Assembly: GCA_937995595.1 (NCBI GenBank)
Contig: CALKJW010000002.1
Location: forward strand, 58,510 to 122,509
DNA: 64,000 nt
DNA from: an uncultured Phycisphaerales bacterium
GTDB lineage: Bacteria; Planctomycetota; Phycisphaerae; Phycisphaerales; UBA1924
Reading direction: 5' to 3'
The notes under the pieces: model-generated
Database searches by the model: none
What the model was told of the DNA's origin: nothing
The model's input: the letters and a program-made list of their open reading frames with translations, nothing else
Shown here: positions 50,688 through 60,244 of the stretch, one piece after another
Position numbering within the stretch: the stretch's first letter is position 1
Layout: each line of letters begins with the position of its first letter
Position numbers and translations under genes: made by a program

Positions 50688-53600
50688 TCAGCGGCTGCCG
50701 AGGCCCGAGCGGACCGAGTCGAGCAGGCCGGGGAACGACTTCTCCTCTTCCTCGGTCTGGATGAGCACCGTGGGCTTGAGCAGGATGAGCAGGGTCTGCT
50801 CTTCCTTGCTCTCCAGCCGGTTGGTGAAGAAGCGGTTGATGATGGGGATCTTGCTCAGCACGGGCACGCCGGTCTCGACCTCGACCTCGGTGACCAGCCG
50901 CTGGCCGCCGAGCAGGATCGTGCCCTCGTCGGGCACGGTCGCGGTCGTGCGGACGCGCGTGACCGTAACCGTGGGCAACTGGATGAACGACTGCGTGTCA
51001 GCCGAGTTCACCAACTGGCCGCCGGCGACGGCCGACACGGCCTGCTGCGCGAAGCCGTCGATGCGGCTGACGCCCGCGTCGACGTTGAGCGTGACGTAGC
51101 GCCGGTCGGCGGAGATCACGCCCTCGACCAGCAGCGTCACGCCCTCGGACACCGCCTCGACCTCGGGGTCGAAGCCGACGGCCGAGTCGCCGGTCACGGG
51201 GTTGAGGTCCGACACGAAGGCCTGCTGCGTGACGACGTAGATGTTGGCGGTCTGCCCGTTGGTGAAGGTCAGGCGCGGCGCGGTGAGCTGGACCGAGCGC
51301 TTGTCGGCCTGGGTCGCCTGGATGAGGAAGTCGACCTGGATGTCGTCGAGGAACTGGCCCGCGATGCCCAGCGCGGGGGCCGCGCCGAGGATCTGGTTGG
51401 CGAAGTCGCCCTCGGCCAGCAGCGCGGTCAGGCCCGAGGAGTTGGAGCCGGCGCCGATGGGCGACCAGCCGCGCGGGTTGACGATCGCCTGGTTCGTGCG
51501 GCCCGCTCCCGTGATCGGTCCTGCCTGACCGCCCGTGGGGCCCTGGCCCTGGATCTGGCGCTGCAGGCCGCGCCGGCCGCCGCCGGCGCTCTCGAAGTTG
51601 AAGAAGTCGCCGGGCTGGACCGACGGGTCCACTCCGCGTGCCGCGCGGAACTGGTTGTTGTTGGCGTTGATCACCAGATCCACGTCGAAGGCGATCTGCT
51701 CGAACCAACTCTGGTTGACGAGCAGGAACTTGGTCTCCACGTTGATCTGCATGTTGCGGATCTCGCGGAGCTTGCTCAGCAGGCCGACGATCTCGCGGTG
51801 GTTCCGCGGGGTGTTGGTGATGATGAGCGAGCCGTTGAGTTCCTGCAGCGTGCCGGTCTCGCCGCCGTTGTCGCGCCAGCCCTCGAAGTCGACGTTCTGC
51901 TGGATGATGTCGATGATCTGGCGGATCTTCTCCTCGCGCGTCGGCCGGTCGGCCTCCTGCTGCTGGTTGTCCTGGAACGGCGACTGGCCGCCGCCCTGGC
52001 CCTGCTGCAGCACGCTCTGCAGGTCGATCTGCGGGACCTCGGTGTAGTTGGGGATGTCGAAGAGCAGGTCCTGGATGTTGTAGATGACCAGCGAGCGGTT
52101 CTTGCGGAGCGCCTCGTCGCTGGCGACGGTAAGCACGCCGTTCTCGACCCACCAGTTGGCCTGCGAGAACTGGTCGGTCGAGACCTTGCGGAGCACGCGG
52201 GTGAGGAGTTCCTCCGCGCTGATGCGCGTGAGTTTGAGGTTGACCAGCGAGTCCTTGGTGATGCCGATCGAGTTCAGGCTCTCCCAGTCCACGTCCATGT
52301 CCAGCCGCGTGATGGCCTGGAAGAACGTCAGCACGTCCTCGAGACGGTGGTCCTGGAAGTTGGCGGGCATGGTGCGCGTCGCCAGTTCGGAGAGCACGCG
52401 CCGGTTCTCCGGCGGCTCGGAATAGGCCGAGAGTTCGCCGCGGGTGAAGGTCTTCTTCGGCCAGTCCACCGGGTAGTCGATCACGCCGGTGGGGATGACC
52501 ATGGCCTTCTCGTTGTCGAGCGTCTGCTGGGCCGCGTTCCACGCCTTCTCGCGCTGGATGCTGTTGTACTCGGCGTAGACGGTGATGTCGCGGAGGATGT
52601 CGCGGAGCAGCAGCGCGGTCGGGTTGTTGGGGTCGAGGAACAGCACCTCGTCGACGACCTGCAGCGCGTCGCGGTACTTGCGCTCCTGCTGCAGCGCGCG
52701 GATGCGGTCGATGTTCTCGTTGATGCGGCGGTCGCGGTCGCGGGCCTGCTCGCGCTGGGCGCGGCGCTCGCTCTCGGCGCGCTCGTCCTCGCGCCGGCGG
52801 CGCTCGGTCTCGGCGATCCGTTCGGCCGACTCGCCGATGCGGAGGTTCAGTGCGGCGAGGGTGTTCATGAACCCCTCGTACTCCTGCTGGTTGAAGGCCT
52901 CGCGGGCGCGGGCGATGGCCAGGCGCGCATCGGCCGAGCGGTCGCGTGCGGCCTGTGTGTCGCCCGCGGCCAGGGCCCGCTCGGCGGTCTGCACGAGGTT
53001 GTCAAACTCGGCACGCGACTGCTGGCGGCGGAGTTGCAGACGGTCGACCTCGACCTGCCCCAGGTCCGTGCCGATGTTGGCGCCGGCGCGGGCGCGCGCC
53101 TCCGACAGCCGACCCTCGGCCCGCGTGATCTCCTCGGCCGTGAGGTGCGGCCGCCACGACGCCAGAAGGTGCGTGTACATGTCGATCGCGTTCGAGTACC
53201 GCTGGTTCGCAAAGGCCTGATCGGCCTCGGCCAGGCGGCGCGCCGCCTCCGCACGCATCGCGATCTTGATCAGGTCCTCCTGCGCGGCGGGCGCCGGCGG
53301 GGGTGCCGGGGGGGGCGTGGGCTGGGCCTGCGGCGCGGGAGCGGGCGCGGGGGCCGGCTCGGGTTGCGGCGCGGGCGCACGCGCCGGGGTCGGCGCGGGC
53401 TCGGCGTCGGGGATGTCGACCGGCGGCTCAGCCTGCGGCGTCGACGGGGCGGGCTCGGCCGGCGCGGGATCCGGCGTGCCGGGCCGGTTGCCGCGTCGGA
53501 CGTTGCCGGGCTGCAGCACCGCCAGCGAGGCGTCGGCCTCGAACGCCGCGCCGCGCTTGGACTCCAGATCGAGGATCTGCAACTTGGCCAGTTCGAGTTC

Positions 53601-54206
53601 GCCCGCCAGCGGCCCGCCCAGCGCGATGCCGGAGCGCTGCACGGTCAGGATCGCCGCCTTGGCCGCGCCGTACCGCTCGGCGCGGAAGTCGTCCATCGCC
53701 TGCTCGGCAAGGCCGTTGATCAGCGGGCGGATCTCGTCGCGGCGGGCCGCGGCGTCGGCGAGAACCTCCTCGGCGCGGTGGCGCTGGTCGGTGTTGATGC
53801 CCGTCCGCCCCAGCACGGCCTGCGCGTGCCGCTCGGCGGTGCGCAGGTCGCCCTCGGTCACGGCCAGTTCGGCCTTCTGCAGGCTCGCCTCGACCGGGTC
53901 CATCGTCTTGAGTCGGTTGCTGACGGTGCGGAAGGTCTCCATCGCCGCGGCCCGGCGTGCGTCGCTCAGGCGGTCCGCCTCGCCGTTGCGCAGCATGCGT
54001 TCGAGTTGCGCGTGCGCCTCGACGACGCGCCCAGCGGCGACCAGGCCCTCGACCCACGACAGGCTGTCGGTCGGCGACGCGGCCGAGACACCGACCGATG
54101 CGCCCGCGACCTGCGCCAGCGCGCCGGGCGTGACGGCTGCTCCGGCGGCGAAGGTCATCGCCAAGGCGACGGCGTGTGCGGTGCGGTTGCGGCGGGCGTT
54201 GAGCAT
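50688..54206 (-). CDS. TPR-secretin fusion protein (GspD/PilQ-like)
   Basis: 1172 residues from the ATG at 54206 with GGAGAAG just upstream. Signal peptide residues 1-31 (ends GALAQ). Residues about 40-240 and 320-560 are alpha-helical TPR-like stretches rich in Ala, Glu and Arg, separated by a Pro/Ala-rich linker (about 242-313). Residues about 560-710 hold an STN/N-domain (LEDVLTFFQAITRLDMDV). The C-terminal part (about 970-1165) is the secretin barrel: VPDEGTILLGGQ, VPVLSKIPIINRFF and EEQTLLILLKPTVL. Secretins form outer-membrane gates for type II or pilus systems. No gspC/E/F/G genes are adjacent. Roughly double the usual length. Confidence 0.9.
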   Translation of the reverse strand: MLNARRNRTAHAVALAMTFAAGAAVTPGALAQVAGASVGVSAASPTDSLSWVEGLVAAGRVVEAHAQLERMLRNGEADRLSDARRAAAMETFRTVSNRLKTMDPVEASLQKAELAVTEGDLRTAERHAQAVLGRTGINTDQRHRAEEVLADAAARRDEIRPLINGLAEQAMDDFRAERYGAAKAAILTVQRSGIALGGPLAGELELAKLQILDLESKRGAAFEADASLAVLQPGNVRRGNRPGTPDPAPAEPAPSTPQAEPPVDIPDAEPAPTPARAPAPQPEPAPAPAPAPQAQPTPPPAPPPAPAAQEDLIKIAMRAEAARRLAEADQAFANQRYSNAIDMYTHLLASWRPHLTAEEITRAEGRLSEARARAGANIGTDLGQVEVDRLQLRRQQSRAEFDNLVQTAERALAAGDTQAARDRSADARLAIARAREAFNQQEYEGFMNTLAALNLRIGESAERIAETERRRREDERAESERRAQREQARDRDRRINENIDRIRALQQERKYRDALQVVDEVLFLDPNNPTALLLRDILRDITVYAEYNSIQREKAWNAAQQTLDNEKAMVIPTGVIDYPVDWPKKTFTRGELSAYSEPPENRRVLSELATRTMPANFQDHRLEDVLTFFQAITRLDMDVDWESLNSIGITKDSLVNLKLTRISAEELLTRVLRKVSTDQFSQANWWVENGVLTVASDEALRKNRSLVIYNIQDLLFDIPNYTEVPQIDLQSVLQQGQGGGQSPFQDNQQQEADRPTREEKIRQIIDIIQQNVDFEGWRDNGGETGTLQELNGSLIITNTPRNHREIVGLLSKLREIRNMQINVETKFLLVNQSWFEQIAFDVDLVINANNNQFRAARGVDPSVQPGDFFNFESAGGGRRGLQRQIQGQGPTGGQAGPITGAGRTNQAIVNPRGWSPIGAGSNSSGLTALLAEGDFANQILGAAPALGIAGQFLDDIQVDFLIQATQADKRSVQLTAPRLTFTNGQTANIYVVTQQAFVSDLNPVTGDSAVGFDPEVEAVSEGVTLLVEGVISADRRYVTLNVDAGVSRIDGFAQQAVSAVAGGQLVNSADTQSFIQLPTVTVTRVRTTATVPDEGTILLGGQRLVTEVEVETGVPVLSKIPIINRFFTNRLESKEEQTLLILLKPTVLIQTEEEEKSFPGLLDSVRSGLGSR

Positions 54207-54665
54207 GACAACTTCTCCGTAGGTGGTCGGCCTCCAAGGGCCGGGCGGCGTGCTTGCGGTTCGCACCGGTTCGTGCGGGAGTTCCGGGGGGCCAAGGATT
54301 GGAACGCTGGGGCCGGTTCGTCCAGTCCGAGCGTCGCATTTCCCTCCGCGCCGGTCCTCGCCCCCCGGTCCGCCCCGGACATCCGGGATCGGGGAACGCG
54401 GAAGATACTGGGCCACGGGCCGCAACGCAAATGCGCTTTTCGACGCGCAGCCGACCAGCCAACGACCACCGGGTCACGTGGTCGCCGCGGGCCTGCGGCA
54501 CGCCGCGCACGCGCGGAGCGCGGACCTATTCGTCGGCAGGTTGGCGTCTGTGCCCGCAAACTGCGCGGAAGTTGCAGGCCGGCGACCGTCGGCGATGGTC
54601 CGACCGCCAAACGCGAGCATCTCGCCATCGTCTAAACGCTTGCGGAGCAATGCTTTGTGTCAAGT
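54207..54665. other. Leader region upstream of the secretin gene
   Basis: About 460 bases with no credible gene. On the minus strand a TATCTT hexamer near 54404-54409 may be the -10 of the secretin gene, giving a leader near 190 nt, and CGGATGTCCG makes a small hairpin. Nothing else recognised. Confidence 0.4.
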
Positions 54666-55904
54666 TCAACCCGGAAGCCACGCCGCGAACAGCACCTCGC
54701 ACACGCCGGGCGAGGGCTTCCGCTTGGCCACTTCCATCGACAAACGATCGAAGTTCTCCGGCCGCAGGCGTTCGGCCAGCACCACGGTGGCGGGCGTGAC
54801 TTCCTCTTCGCCCGGCTGGCCCGGGGGCTCACCCTTGGCCGTCGCAGACGCCTTGAGGTCGGCGGCGACCAGCGCGTCCATGGCCGACAGGGCCATGTCC
54901 TCGGCCATGTTCTGGCAGTCGGCGGTCAGCAGCATCTCGGCGTAGCGGAAGGGCGGCGCCTCGGCGTCGGGCGGCGCGCCCCCGGGCGGCGGCGGCTCGT
55001 AGCGGACGATGCAGCGCCAGCCGGTGATGCCCAGGTCGTTGCCGTCCTCGTCGAGATTGACGGAGGTGTCGATGTTCAGCACCAGCCGCCACTCGTCGCG
55101 CAGTTCCTCGACGATCTCCTCGGCGGTGCGGAGGTCGGCGCGGTCGGGCGGGGCGTCGAGCACGCCGCGGTGCTCGTGCGTCGCGGCGTCGGCCCCGCGG
55201 ATCTCGTCCACCTCTTCGAGATCGAACGCGCGCAGCACGGCCTCGACGCGCTCCCTGAGCGCGGTCTCGACGCGGACGGTCACGATCTTGTGCTCGTCCA
55301 CGAAGATGTAGATGAACGGCTCCTCGCTCATCGCGCCGAAGCCCACCAGCCCGTCCTCGAAGAAGAACGCGCGGTAGCGGCGCGTCGCATCGAGGAACCG
55401 GTCCAGCCCGATCAGGTCGTACGAGACGTACGGGTCGACCTCGCGGTACTCGTCCATCCCCAGAAAGTCGAGGATCGGGTACACGCGACCGGGCAGCAGG
55501 GCGAACAACGCGCGGCAGAGCGCCTCGACGCGCGTGGCGGACACAAGGATGTCGAACACGTAGCGGTCGGGCCATTCCTCCCAGTCGCCGGCCGGCTCCT
55601 CGTCGGCCTCTTCCCGCTCGCTGCCCCGTCCGCCGCCGCGCGCGCCGCTGTCGCGTCGGCCCGGGCGCTCGGCCGTGCCGCCGAACTCGTCGGACTCGTC
55701 CTCGGCGTCGAAGTCGTCGTCGGGCGTGAACTCGGCGCCCTCGGCGCCGCCGAGCCGTTCGGACTCGCCCCCGTCAGCCGGCTCGAAATCGACGGTGTAC
55801 CCGGGCCGGGGCGACATCTTCTCGACCGGGTAGGCCCCGAGCGGGAAGGCGAAGCCGTCGATCTGGACGCGCTCGATGGACTTGTCTACGCGGCAGCGGG
55901 CCAT
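54666..55904 (-). CDS. Hypothetical acidic protein
   Basis: 412 residues from the ATG at 55904; a GTG at 55922 is equally possible. Residues about 45-110 are highly acidic and disordered (PDDDFDAEDESDEFGG). The rest looks folded, with repeated strands (YVFDILVSATRVEALCRALFALLPG, YRAFFFEDGLVGFGAMSEEPFIYIFVDEHKIVTVRV). I recognise no family and see no signal peptide or membrane helix. Overall charge is strongly negative. Confidence 0.8.
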   Translation of the reverse strand: MARCRVDKSIERVQIDGFAFPLGAYPVEKMSPRPGYTVDFEPADGGESERLGGAEGAEFTPDDDFDAEDESDEFGGTAERPGRRDSGARGGGRGSEREEADEEPAGDWEEWPDRYVFDILVSATRVEALCRALFALLPGRVYPILDFLGMDEYREVDPYVSYDLIGLDRFLDATRRYRAFFFEDGLVGFGAMSEEPFIYIFVDEHKIVTVRVETALRERVEAVLRAFDLEEVDEIRGADAATHEHRGVLDAPPDRADLRTAEEIVEELRDEWRLVLNIDTSVNLDEDGNDLGITGWRCIVRYEPPPPGGAPPDAEAPPFRYAEMLLTADCQNMAEDMALSAMDALVAADLKASATAKGEPPGQPGEEEVTPATVVLAERLRPENFDRLSMEVAKRKPSPGVCEVLFAAWLPG

Positions 55905-56103
55905 GGTTTGGAAAGCCGGCACGGGCGGGGCCCTGTGCCGGGGTCCACTGTAGCGGGACGCCGCGCCGGACGCCGTCGAACCGCGTGGGGGACGCCCCTG
56001 GGCGCGGCCCCCGGTCCGTCTCGGCGTCGCACGGTGGCGCCCGGCCCCGGGTCACGTGCCCCCGGGCCCGCCCGCTCCGAAGCGGCGGGTCATACCCTCG
56101 GGC

Positions 56104-56895
56104 ATGACGCCCAACATGCTGCTGGTCAGCATCGGCAACACGCGGACGCGGCTGGCCCGCGTCGAGGACGGCAAACTCCAGCCCTCGCGCGTGCTGGACA
56201 ACGCCGACCCCGGCGCGGCCGCGGCCATCGTCGAAGCCGCGCGGGCCGGGCGCGAGGGCGGCGCGCTGCCGACCCTGCTGGCCTCGGTGAACTCCGCCGC
56301 GGCGGAGAGGTACGAGGCCGCGCTGGCCGGCGCGGGCGTGAGCGTGTCGCGCTTCGGGCGCGATGCGCCGATCCCGGTTCGCACGACGCTCGACGACGAC
56401 TCGACGGTCGGGCACGACCGGCTGCTCGACGCGCTGGGCGCGTTCGCCCGCGCGCGGCAGGCGTGCATCGTGATCGACGCGGGCACGGCGGTCACGGTGG
56501 ACTTTGTCGACGGCGAGGGCACGTTCCACGGCGGGGTGATCGCGCCCGGCGCGCAGATGATGCTCGACGCCCTGCACGAGCGCACCAGCGCGCTGCCGGC
56601 GGTGCGGCTCTCGGCCGAGGGCGTCGCGCCGGGGCCGACGCCCTTTGGCAAGACGACCGCGCGCGCCATGACGCTGGGCGTCGCCGCGGCGGTGCGGGGC
56701 CTTGTGCACGGCCTGATCGACCGCTACTCGGCGTTCTACGGCGCGTACCCGCGCGTGATCGCCACCGGCGGCGACGCCGCGCTGCTCTTCGAGGGCGACG
56801 AACTGGTCGAGCACGTCGTGCCCGATCTCACGCTCATCGGCATGCACGCCGCGGCGGCACTGCTCGAGCAGATCGACGACGCCGGGGAGGAATAG
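56104..56895 (+). CDS. coaX: Type III pantothenate kinase
   Basis: 263 residues from the ATG at 56104. Family pattern: [15 protein letters not shown] at the N-terminus, [44 protein letters not shown] and [13 protein letters not shown]. In most CoaX proteins the first motif is D-x-G-N-T, whereas here the Asp is Ser. The second catalytic Asp (IDAGTAVT) is kept. It makes 4'-phosphopantothenate for coenzyme A. Its stop is 4 nt before the next start, so the pair is coupled. Confidence 0.88.
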   Translation: MTPNMLLVSIGNTRTRLARVEDGKLQPSRVLDNADPGAAAAIVEAARAGREGGALPTLLASVNSAAAERYEAALAGAGVSVSRFGRDAPIPVRTTLDDDSTVGHDRLLDALGAFARARQACIVIDAGTAVTVDFVDGEGTFHGGVIAPGAQMMLDALHERTSALPAVRLSAEGVAPGPTPFGKTTARAMTLGVAAAVRGLVHGLIDRYSAFYGAYPRVIATGGDAALLFEGDELVEHVVPDLTLIGMHAAAALLEQIDDAGEE

Positions 56896-56899
56896 GCGC

Positions 56900-57886
56900 A
56901 TGCACGCGCGCAGGGCCGAGGGCGCGCGGTGGTCGCTGGACTCGCCGTGGCCGGCGCGCGGCGCGATCGCGGTGCTGCGCGTGTCGGGCGACGGCGCGGC
57001 GGTGGACGCTGTCGCGGCGGCCGTCGGCGCGGCGGGCCTCGCCCCCGCGCGCATGACGCTGCGCACCATCGCCGGCGCCGACCGCGCTCTGGCGTGCAGG
57101 ATCGACGCGCGCACGCTCCTGATCTTCCCGCACGCCGGGCGCGCGATCGTCGAGCGGATCGTCGCCGCGGTCGAGCGCGCCGGCGCGCAGCGCCAGACCC
57201 TCGACGACGCGCTCGCCGCGTTCCCGGAAGCACGCGACGGGGTCGAGGCCCGCGCGCTGCTCGCGCTCTCTCACGCCGCGAGCCCGCTCGCGGCGGACGT
57301 GCTGCTGGCGCAGCGCGAGCGATGGTCACGCGTGCACGAGTGCGGCGAGGTTGACGCCGCGACCGCCGGAGCGCTGGCGCGGCTGCTGCACCCCCCGCTG
57401 GTCGCGGCGGTCGGCCCGCCGAACGTCGGCAAGTCGAGCCTGCTCAACGCGCTGGCGGGGCGGTCGGTCAGCATCGTCGCCGACGAGCCGGGCACGACGC
57501 GCGACCACGTGGGCGCGATGATCGACCTCGGCGGGCTGGTGGTGCGATGGATCGACTGCCCCGGGTTCGACTCGCGCGACACCGACCCGCTGTCGCGCTC
57601 GGCTCAACTCGCCGCGGCGGAGATCGCCGTCGCGGCGGACCTGGTGATCAGTTGCGGCGATGCCGCCAGCGGGTTTCTGAGCGATACGTTCACGGTCGCG
57701 CTGCGCATCGGCCTGCGCGCCGACCTTGGCCGCACCGGCGACGCCGCGGCGTGGGCGAGCGTGCGGACAGGTGAGGGGCTCGACCAACTGGTTCAGATCG
57801 TGCGCGAGCGGCTCGTCCCCCGCGCGGCGTTGGACGACGGGCGGGCGTGGAGGTTCTGGGACGTTCTCTCCCAACCCGGGTTCTGA
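56900..57886 (+). CDS. Degenerate MnmE-like GTPase
   Basis: 328 residues with GGGGAGGAAT upstream. The N-terminal [15 protein letters not shown] resembles the MnmE/TrmE folate-binding domain. G1 is [11 protein letters not shown]2 region is GTTRDHVG, G3 is [10 protein letters not shown]4 (N/TKxD) is not recognisable: the position reads GLRADLGR. The C-terminal Cys motif of MnmE (CIGK) is missing. About 120 residues shorter than MnmE. It may bind GTP weakly and have another role, or be a decaying paralogue. Confidence 0.8.
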   Translation: MHARRAEGARWSLDSPWPARGAIAVLRVSGDGAAVDAVAAAVGAAGLAPARMTLRTIAGADRALACRIDARTLLIFPHAGRAIVERIVAAVERAGAQRQTLDDALAAFPEARDGVEARALLALSHAASPLAADVLLAQRERWSRVHECGEVDAATAGALARLLHPPLVAAVGPPNVGKSSLLNALAGRSVSIVADEPGTTRDHVGAMIDLGGLVVRWIDCPGFDSRDTDPLSRSAQLAAAEIAVAADLVISCGDAASGFLSDTFTVALRIGLRADLGRTGDAAAWASVRTGEGLDQLVQIVRERLVPRAALDDGRAWRFWDVLSQPGF

Positions 57887-57954
57887 AGGCCGTGGCGCAT
57901 AGACTTCGCACTCTCCCGCGGCCGATACAGCCCCGGGCGGTTTGGAGCGACCAC

Positions 57955-58866
57955 ATGGACGAACGGATCCAGGGCAGTATCAAGGAAGGGGCGGGGCTCG
58001 ACGAGAGCCGGCTCAACCAGGACTTCATCGACTGGCTGCGGAAGTGGTCCACGCCGATCCTGGTCGTGGTCGCCGTCCTGGCCGGCGGGTACTTCCTCTA
58101 CGGCAAGTACCAGACCTCGCGCGACGTGGCGATGGCCCGCGCGTTCGCCGAATACGACGCCGCGCTCACCAGCCGCAACCCCGCGTCGCTTCTGCGCGTG
58201 GCCGACGAGCAGTCGGGCAAGGCGGCGGTGCCGCTGCTGGCGCGCCTCGCCGCGGCGGACCTGTACCTCGAAGCGGCGCGGACGGGCATCCCGCCCGGCA
58301 TGACGCTTGACCCGGCGGGCAACCTGCCCGAAGGCGTCGAGTATCTGACCGACGCGCAGAAGGCCGAGCAACTGGCCAAGGCCGCGGAGCAGTACAACGC
58401 GGTCGCGCAGAAGACGATCAACAACAAGGGCATGGCGCTGCACGCGATCGGCGCGCTCTACGGGCTGGGGAGCGTCGCGGAGTCGCGCGGCGAGTTCGAC
58501 AAGGCGCGCGAGCACTACACGCGGCTCGCGGAGGTCGCGACCAGGGCCGGGTTCACGATCCAGGCCGAGGCGGCGAAGAAGCGGATCGAGACGCTCGACG
58601 ACCTGCGCGCCATGCCGCGGCTGTACGCGCAGAGCGAGGTCTGGACGCCGTCGATCAGCGGTTCGCCGATCCAGGTGCGCACGGCCGACGGCGAGACGGT
58701 GACGATCGACCCGACGCCGGTGAAGTCGGGCGTGTTCGAGCAGACGCCGCGCGTCGGCGGCGGCGCCGACCCGTCGTCGCCCGACGCGCCCAAGCCCAAC
58801 GAGCCGGAGCCGGGCGAGCCGAAGCCCCGCGACCCCAAGCCCGCCGAGCCCGCGCCGGGCGAATGA
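57955..58866 (+). CDS. YfgM-like membrane-anchored protein with TPR
   Basis: 303 residues from the ATG at 57955 with GGAG 7 nt upstream. A short cytoplasmic start (DESRLNQDFIDWLRKWS) is followed by one membrane helix (PILVVVAVLAGGYFLYGKY) near residue 32. A helical region (AARTGIPPG..AAEQYNAVAQKTINNKGMAL) resembles TPR, and the C-terminus is a Pro/Glu/Lys-rich tail. The order is that of YfgM family proteins, which associate with secretion translocons. Specific partner unknown. Confidence 0.7.
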   Translation: MDERIQGSIKEGAGLDESRLNQDFIDWLRKWSTPILVVVAVLAGGYFLYGKYQTSRDVAMARAFAEYDAALTSRNPASLLRVADEQSGKAAVPLLARLAAADLYLEAARTGIPPGMTLDPAGNLPEGVEYLTDAQKAEQLAKAAEQYNAVAQKTINNKGMALHAIGALYGLGSVAESRGEFDKAREHYTRLAEVATRAGFTIQAEAAKKRIETLDDLRAMPRLYAQSEVWTPSISGSPIQVRTADGETVTIDPTPVKSGVFEQTPRVGGGADPSSPDAPKPNEPEPGEPKPRDPKPAEPAPGE

Positions 58867-58894
58867 GCCCCGCACCGCCGACCGGACAAGCGAG

Positions 58895-60244
58895 GTGAGC
58901 AAGCGATCCGCCAAAGGCCCGTCGCGGAGCGGCGGCGACACGCCCGAATCCAGCCCGCTGCTGAGCGCGGGCGGGAAGGTGGACGCGGCGTCGCTGCGCC
59001 GCGCGTGGGAGGCGCACAACGCCCTCCGCGCCGCCGCGGCCGAGCAGGCCGAGGCCGACGCCGAGAGCGACCCCGACCGCCCGACGCAGGCACAGGTGGC
59101 CGACGACGACGCGCCCAACCGCGTCGTGTTCGTGCTGCAGCGCAACCTCGGGACGCGGCTGGACAAGTACCTCGCGTCGCGCATCGCGTTCATGAGCCGG
59201 GCGCAGTTGCAACGGCTGATCGAGGAGGGCGGGGTCACCGTCAACGGCCGCAAGCCCAAGAGTTCGACGGCGCTGCGCTCGGGCGACCGCGTCGAGGTGT
59301 TTGTTCCGCCGCCGCCGCCCACGGAGGTGCAGCCCGAGGACATCCCGCTGGACGTGCTCTTCGAGGACGACGCGATCATCGTGATCAACAAGCGGCCCGG
59401 CATCATCGTGCACCCGGCGCGGTCGCACAACTCGGGCACGATGATCAACGCGCTGGCGTGGCACTTCCGCCACCGCACCTCGGGCACGCTCTCGCAGGTC
59501 GGCAAGGAGTTCGCGCGCCCGGGGGTGATCCACCGGCTCGACCGCGACACCTCGGGCGCGATCGTCTTCGGCAAGGACGACGCCTCGCACTGGCGCCTGG
59601 CTCGCCAGTTCGAGCAGCGCACCGTGGACAAGCGCTACCTCGCGCTGGTGCACGGGCAGGTCACGCTCCCGGTCGACGTGATCGACCTGCCCATCGGCCC
59701 GCACCCCTCGCGCGAGAAGGGCTACCGCGAGAAGTACGTCGTGCGGCACGACCACCTCGGAAAGAACGCCGTGACCATCTGCCGCGTGCGGGCGCGGTTC
59801 CCGCTGCCCGACGACCCGGCACGCCCCGGCCCCGGTCGCGGCGGGGGTTACTCGCTGGTCGAACTCGAACTCAAGACCGGGCGGACGCACCAGATCCGCG
59901 TGCACCTGTCGCACCTTGGGCACCCGATCGTCGGCGACGACATGTACGGCGGCAGGCCGCTGACCGGCGGCGATCTGAGCCTGCCCGGCGAGGGCGAACT
60001 CGTGGCGCGGCAGGCTCTGCACGCCGAAACGCTGGGCTTTCGCCACCCCGTGACCAACGAGGCGGTGGTGTTCCACGCCCCGCCCGCGCCGGATCTGGCG
60101 GCGGCCATCGCCGCGGCGGCCCGCGCGTGCCGGAATCGGGGCGCGGCGGTGGAAATCCTGAAGCCCCCCGGCGCGACGGTTGAACTTGGTACCATGCTGC
60201 CCCCCGCGCCGGACGGGCCGGGGGCAACCGGAGGATCGACGTGA
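58895..60244 (+). CDS. RluD-type pseudouridine synthase
   Basis: 449 residues from a GTG at 58895. An S4 domain (RLDKYLASRIAFMSRAQLQRLIEEGGVTVNG) near residue 85 precedes the catalytic core, with the Asp in HRLDRDTSGAIVFGKDD. LELKTGRTHQIRVHLSHLGHPIVGD is a further family motif. The 80-residue N-terminal extension is disordered and acidic. Members modify 23S rRNA uridines; exact site not readable. Its stop overlaps the next start (GTGA). Confidence 0.92.
   Translation: MSKRSAKGPSRSGGDTPESSPLLSAGGKVDAASLRRAWEAHNALRAAAAEQAEADAESDPDRPTQAQVADDDAPNRVVFVLQRNLGTRLDKYLASRIAFMSRAQLQRLIEEGGVTVNGRKPKSSTALRSGDRVEVFVPPPPPTEVQPEDIPLDVLFEDDAIIVINKRPGIIVHPARSHNSGTMINALAWHFRHRTSGTLSQVGKEFARPGVIHRLDRDTSGAIVFGKDDASHWRLARQFEQRTVDKRYLALVHGQVTLPVDVIDLPIGPHPSREKGYREKYVVRHDHLGKNAVTICRVRARFPLPDDPARPGPGRGGGYSLVELELKTGRTHQIRVHLSHLGHPIVGDDMYGGRPLTGGDLSLPGEGELVARQALHAETLGFRHPVTNEAVVFHAPPAPDLAAAIAAAARACRNRGAAVEILKPPGATVELGTMLPPAPDGPGATGGST

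Noticed and set aside
54207..54425. A longer secretin starting 73 codons upstream
   Set aside because: The extension would precede the signal peptide, and the ATG at 54206 has GGAGAAG. The extra residues have no similarity to anything expected.
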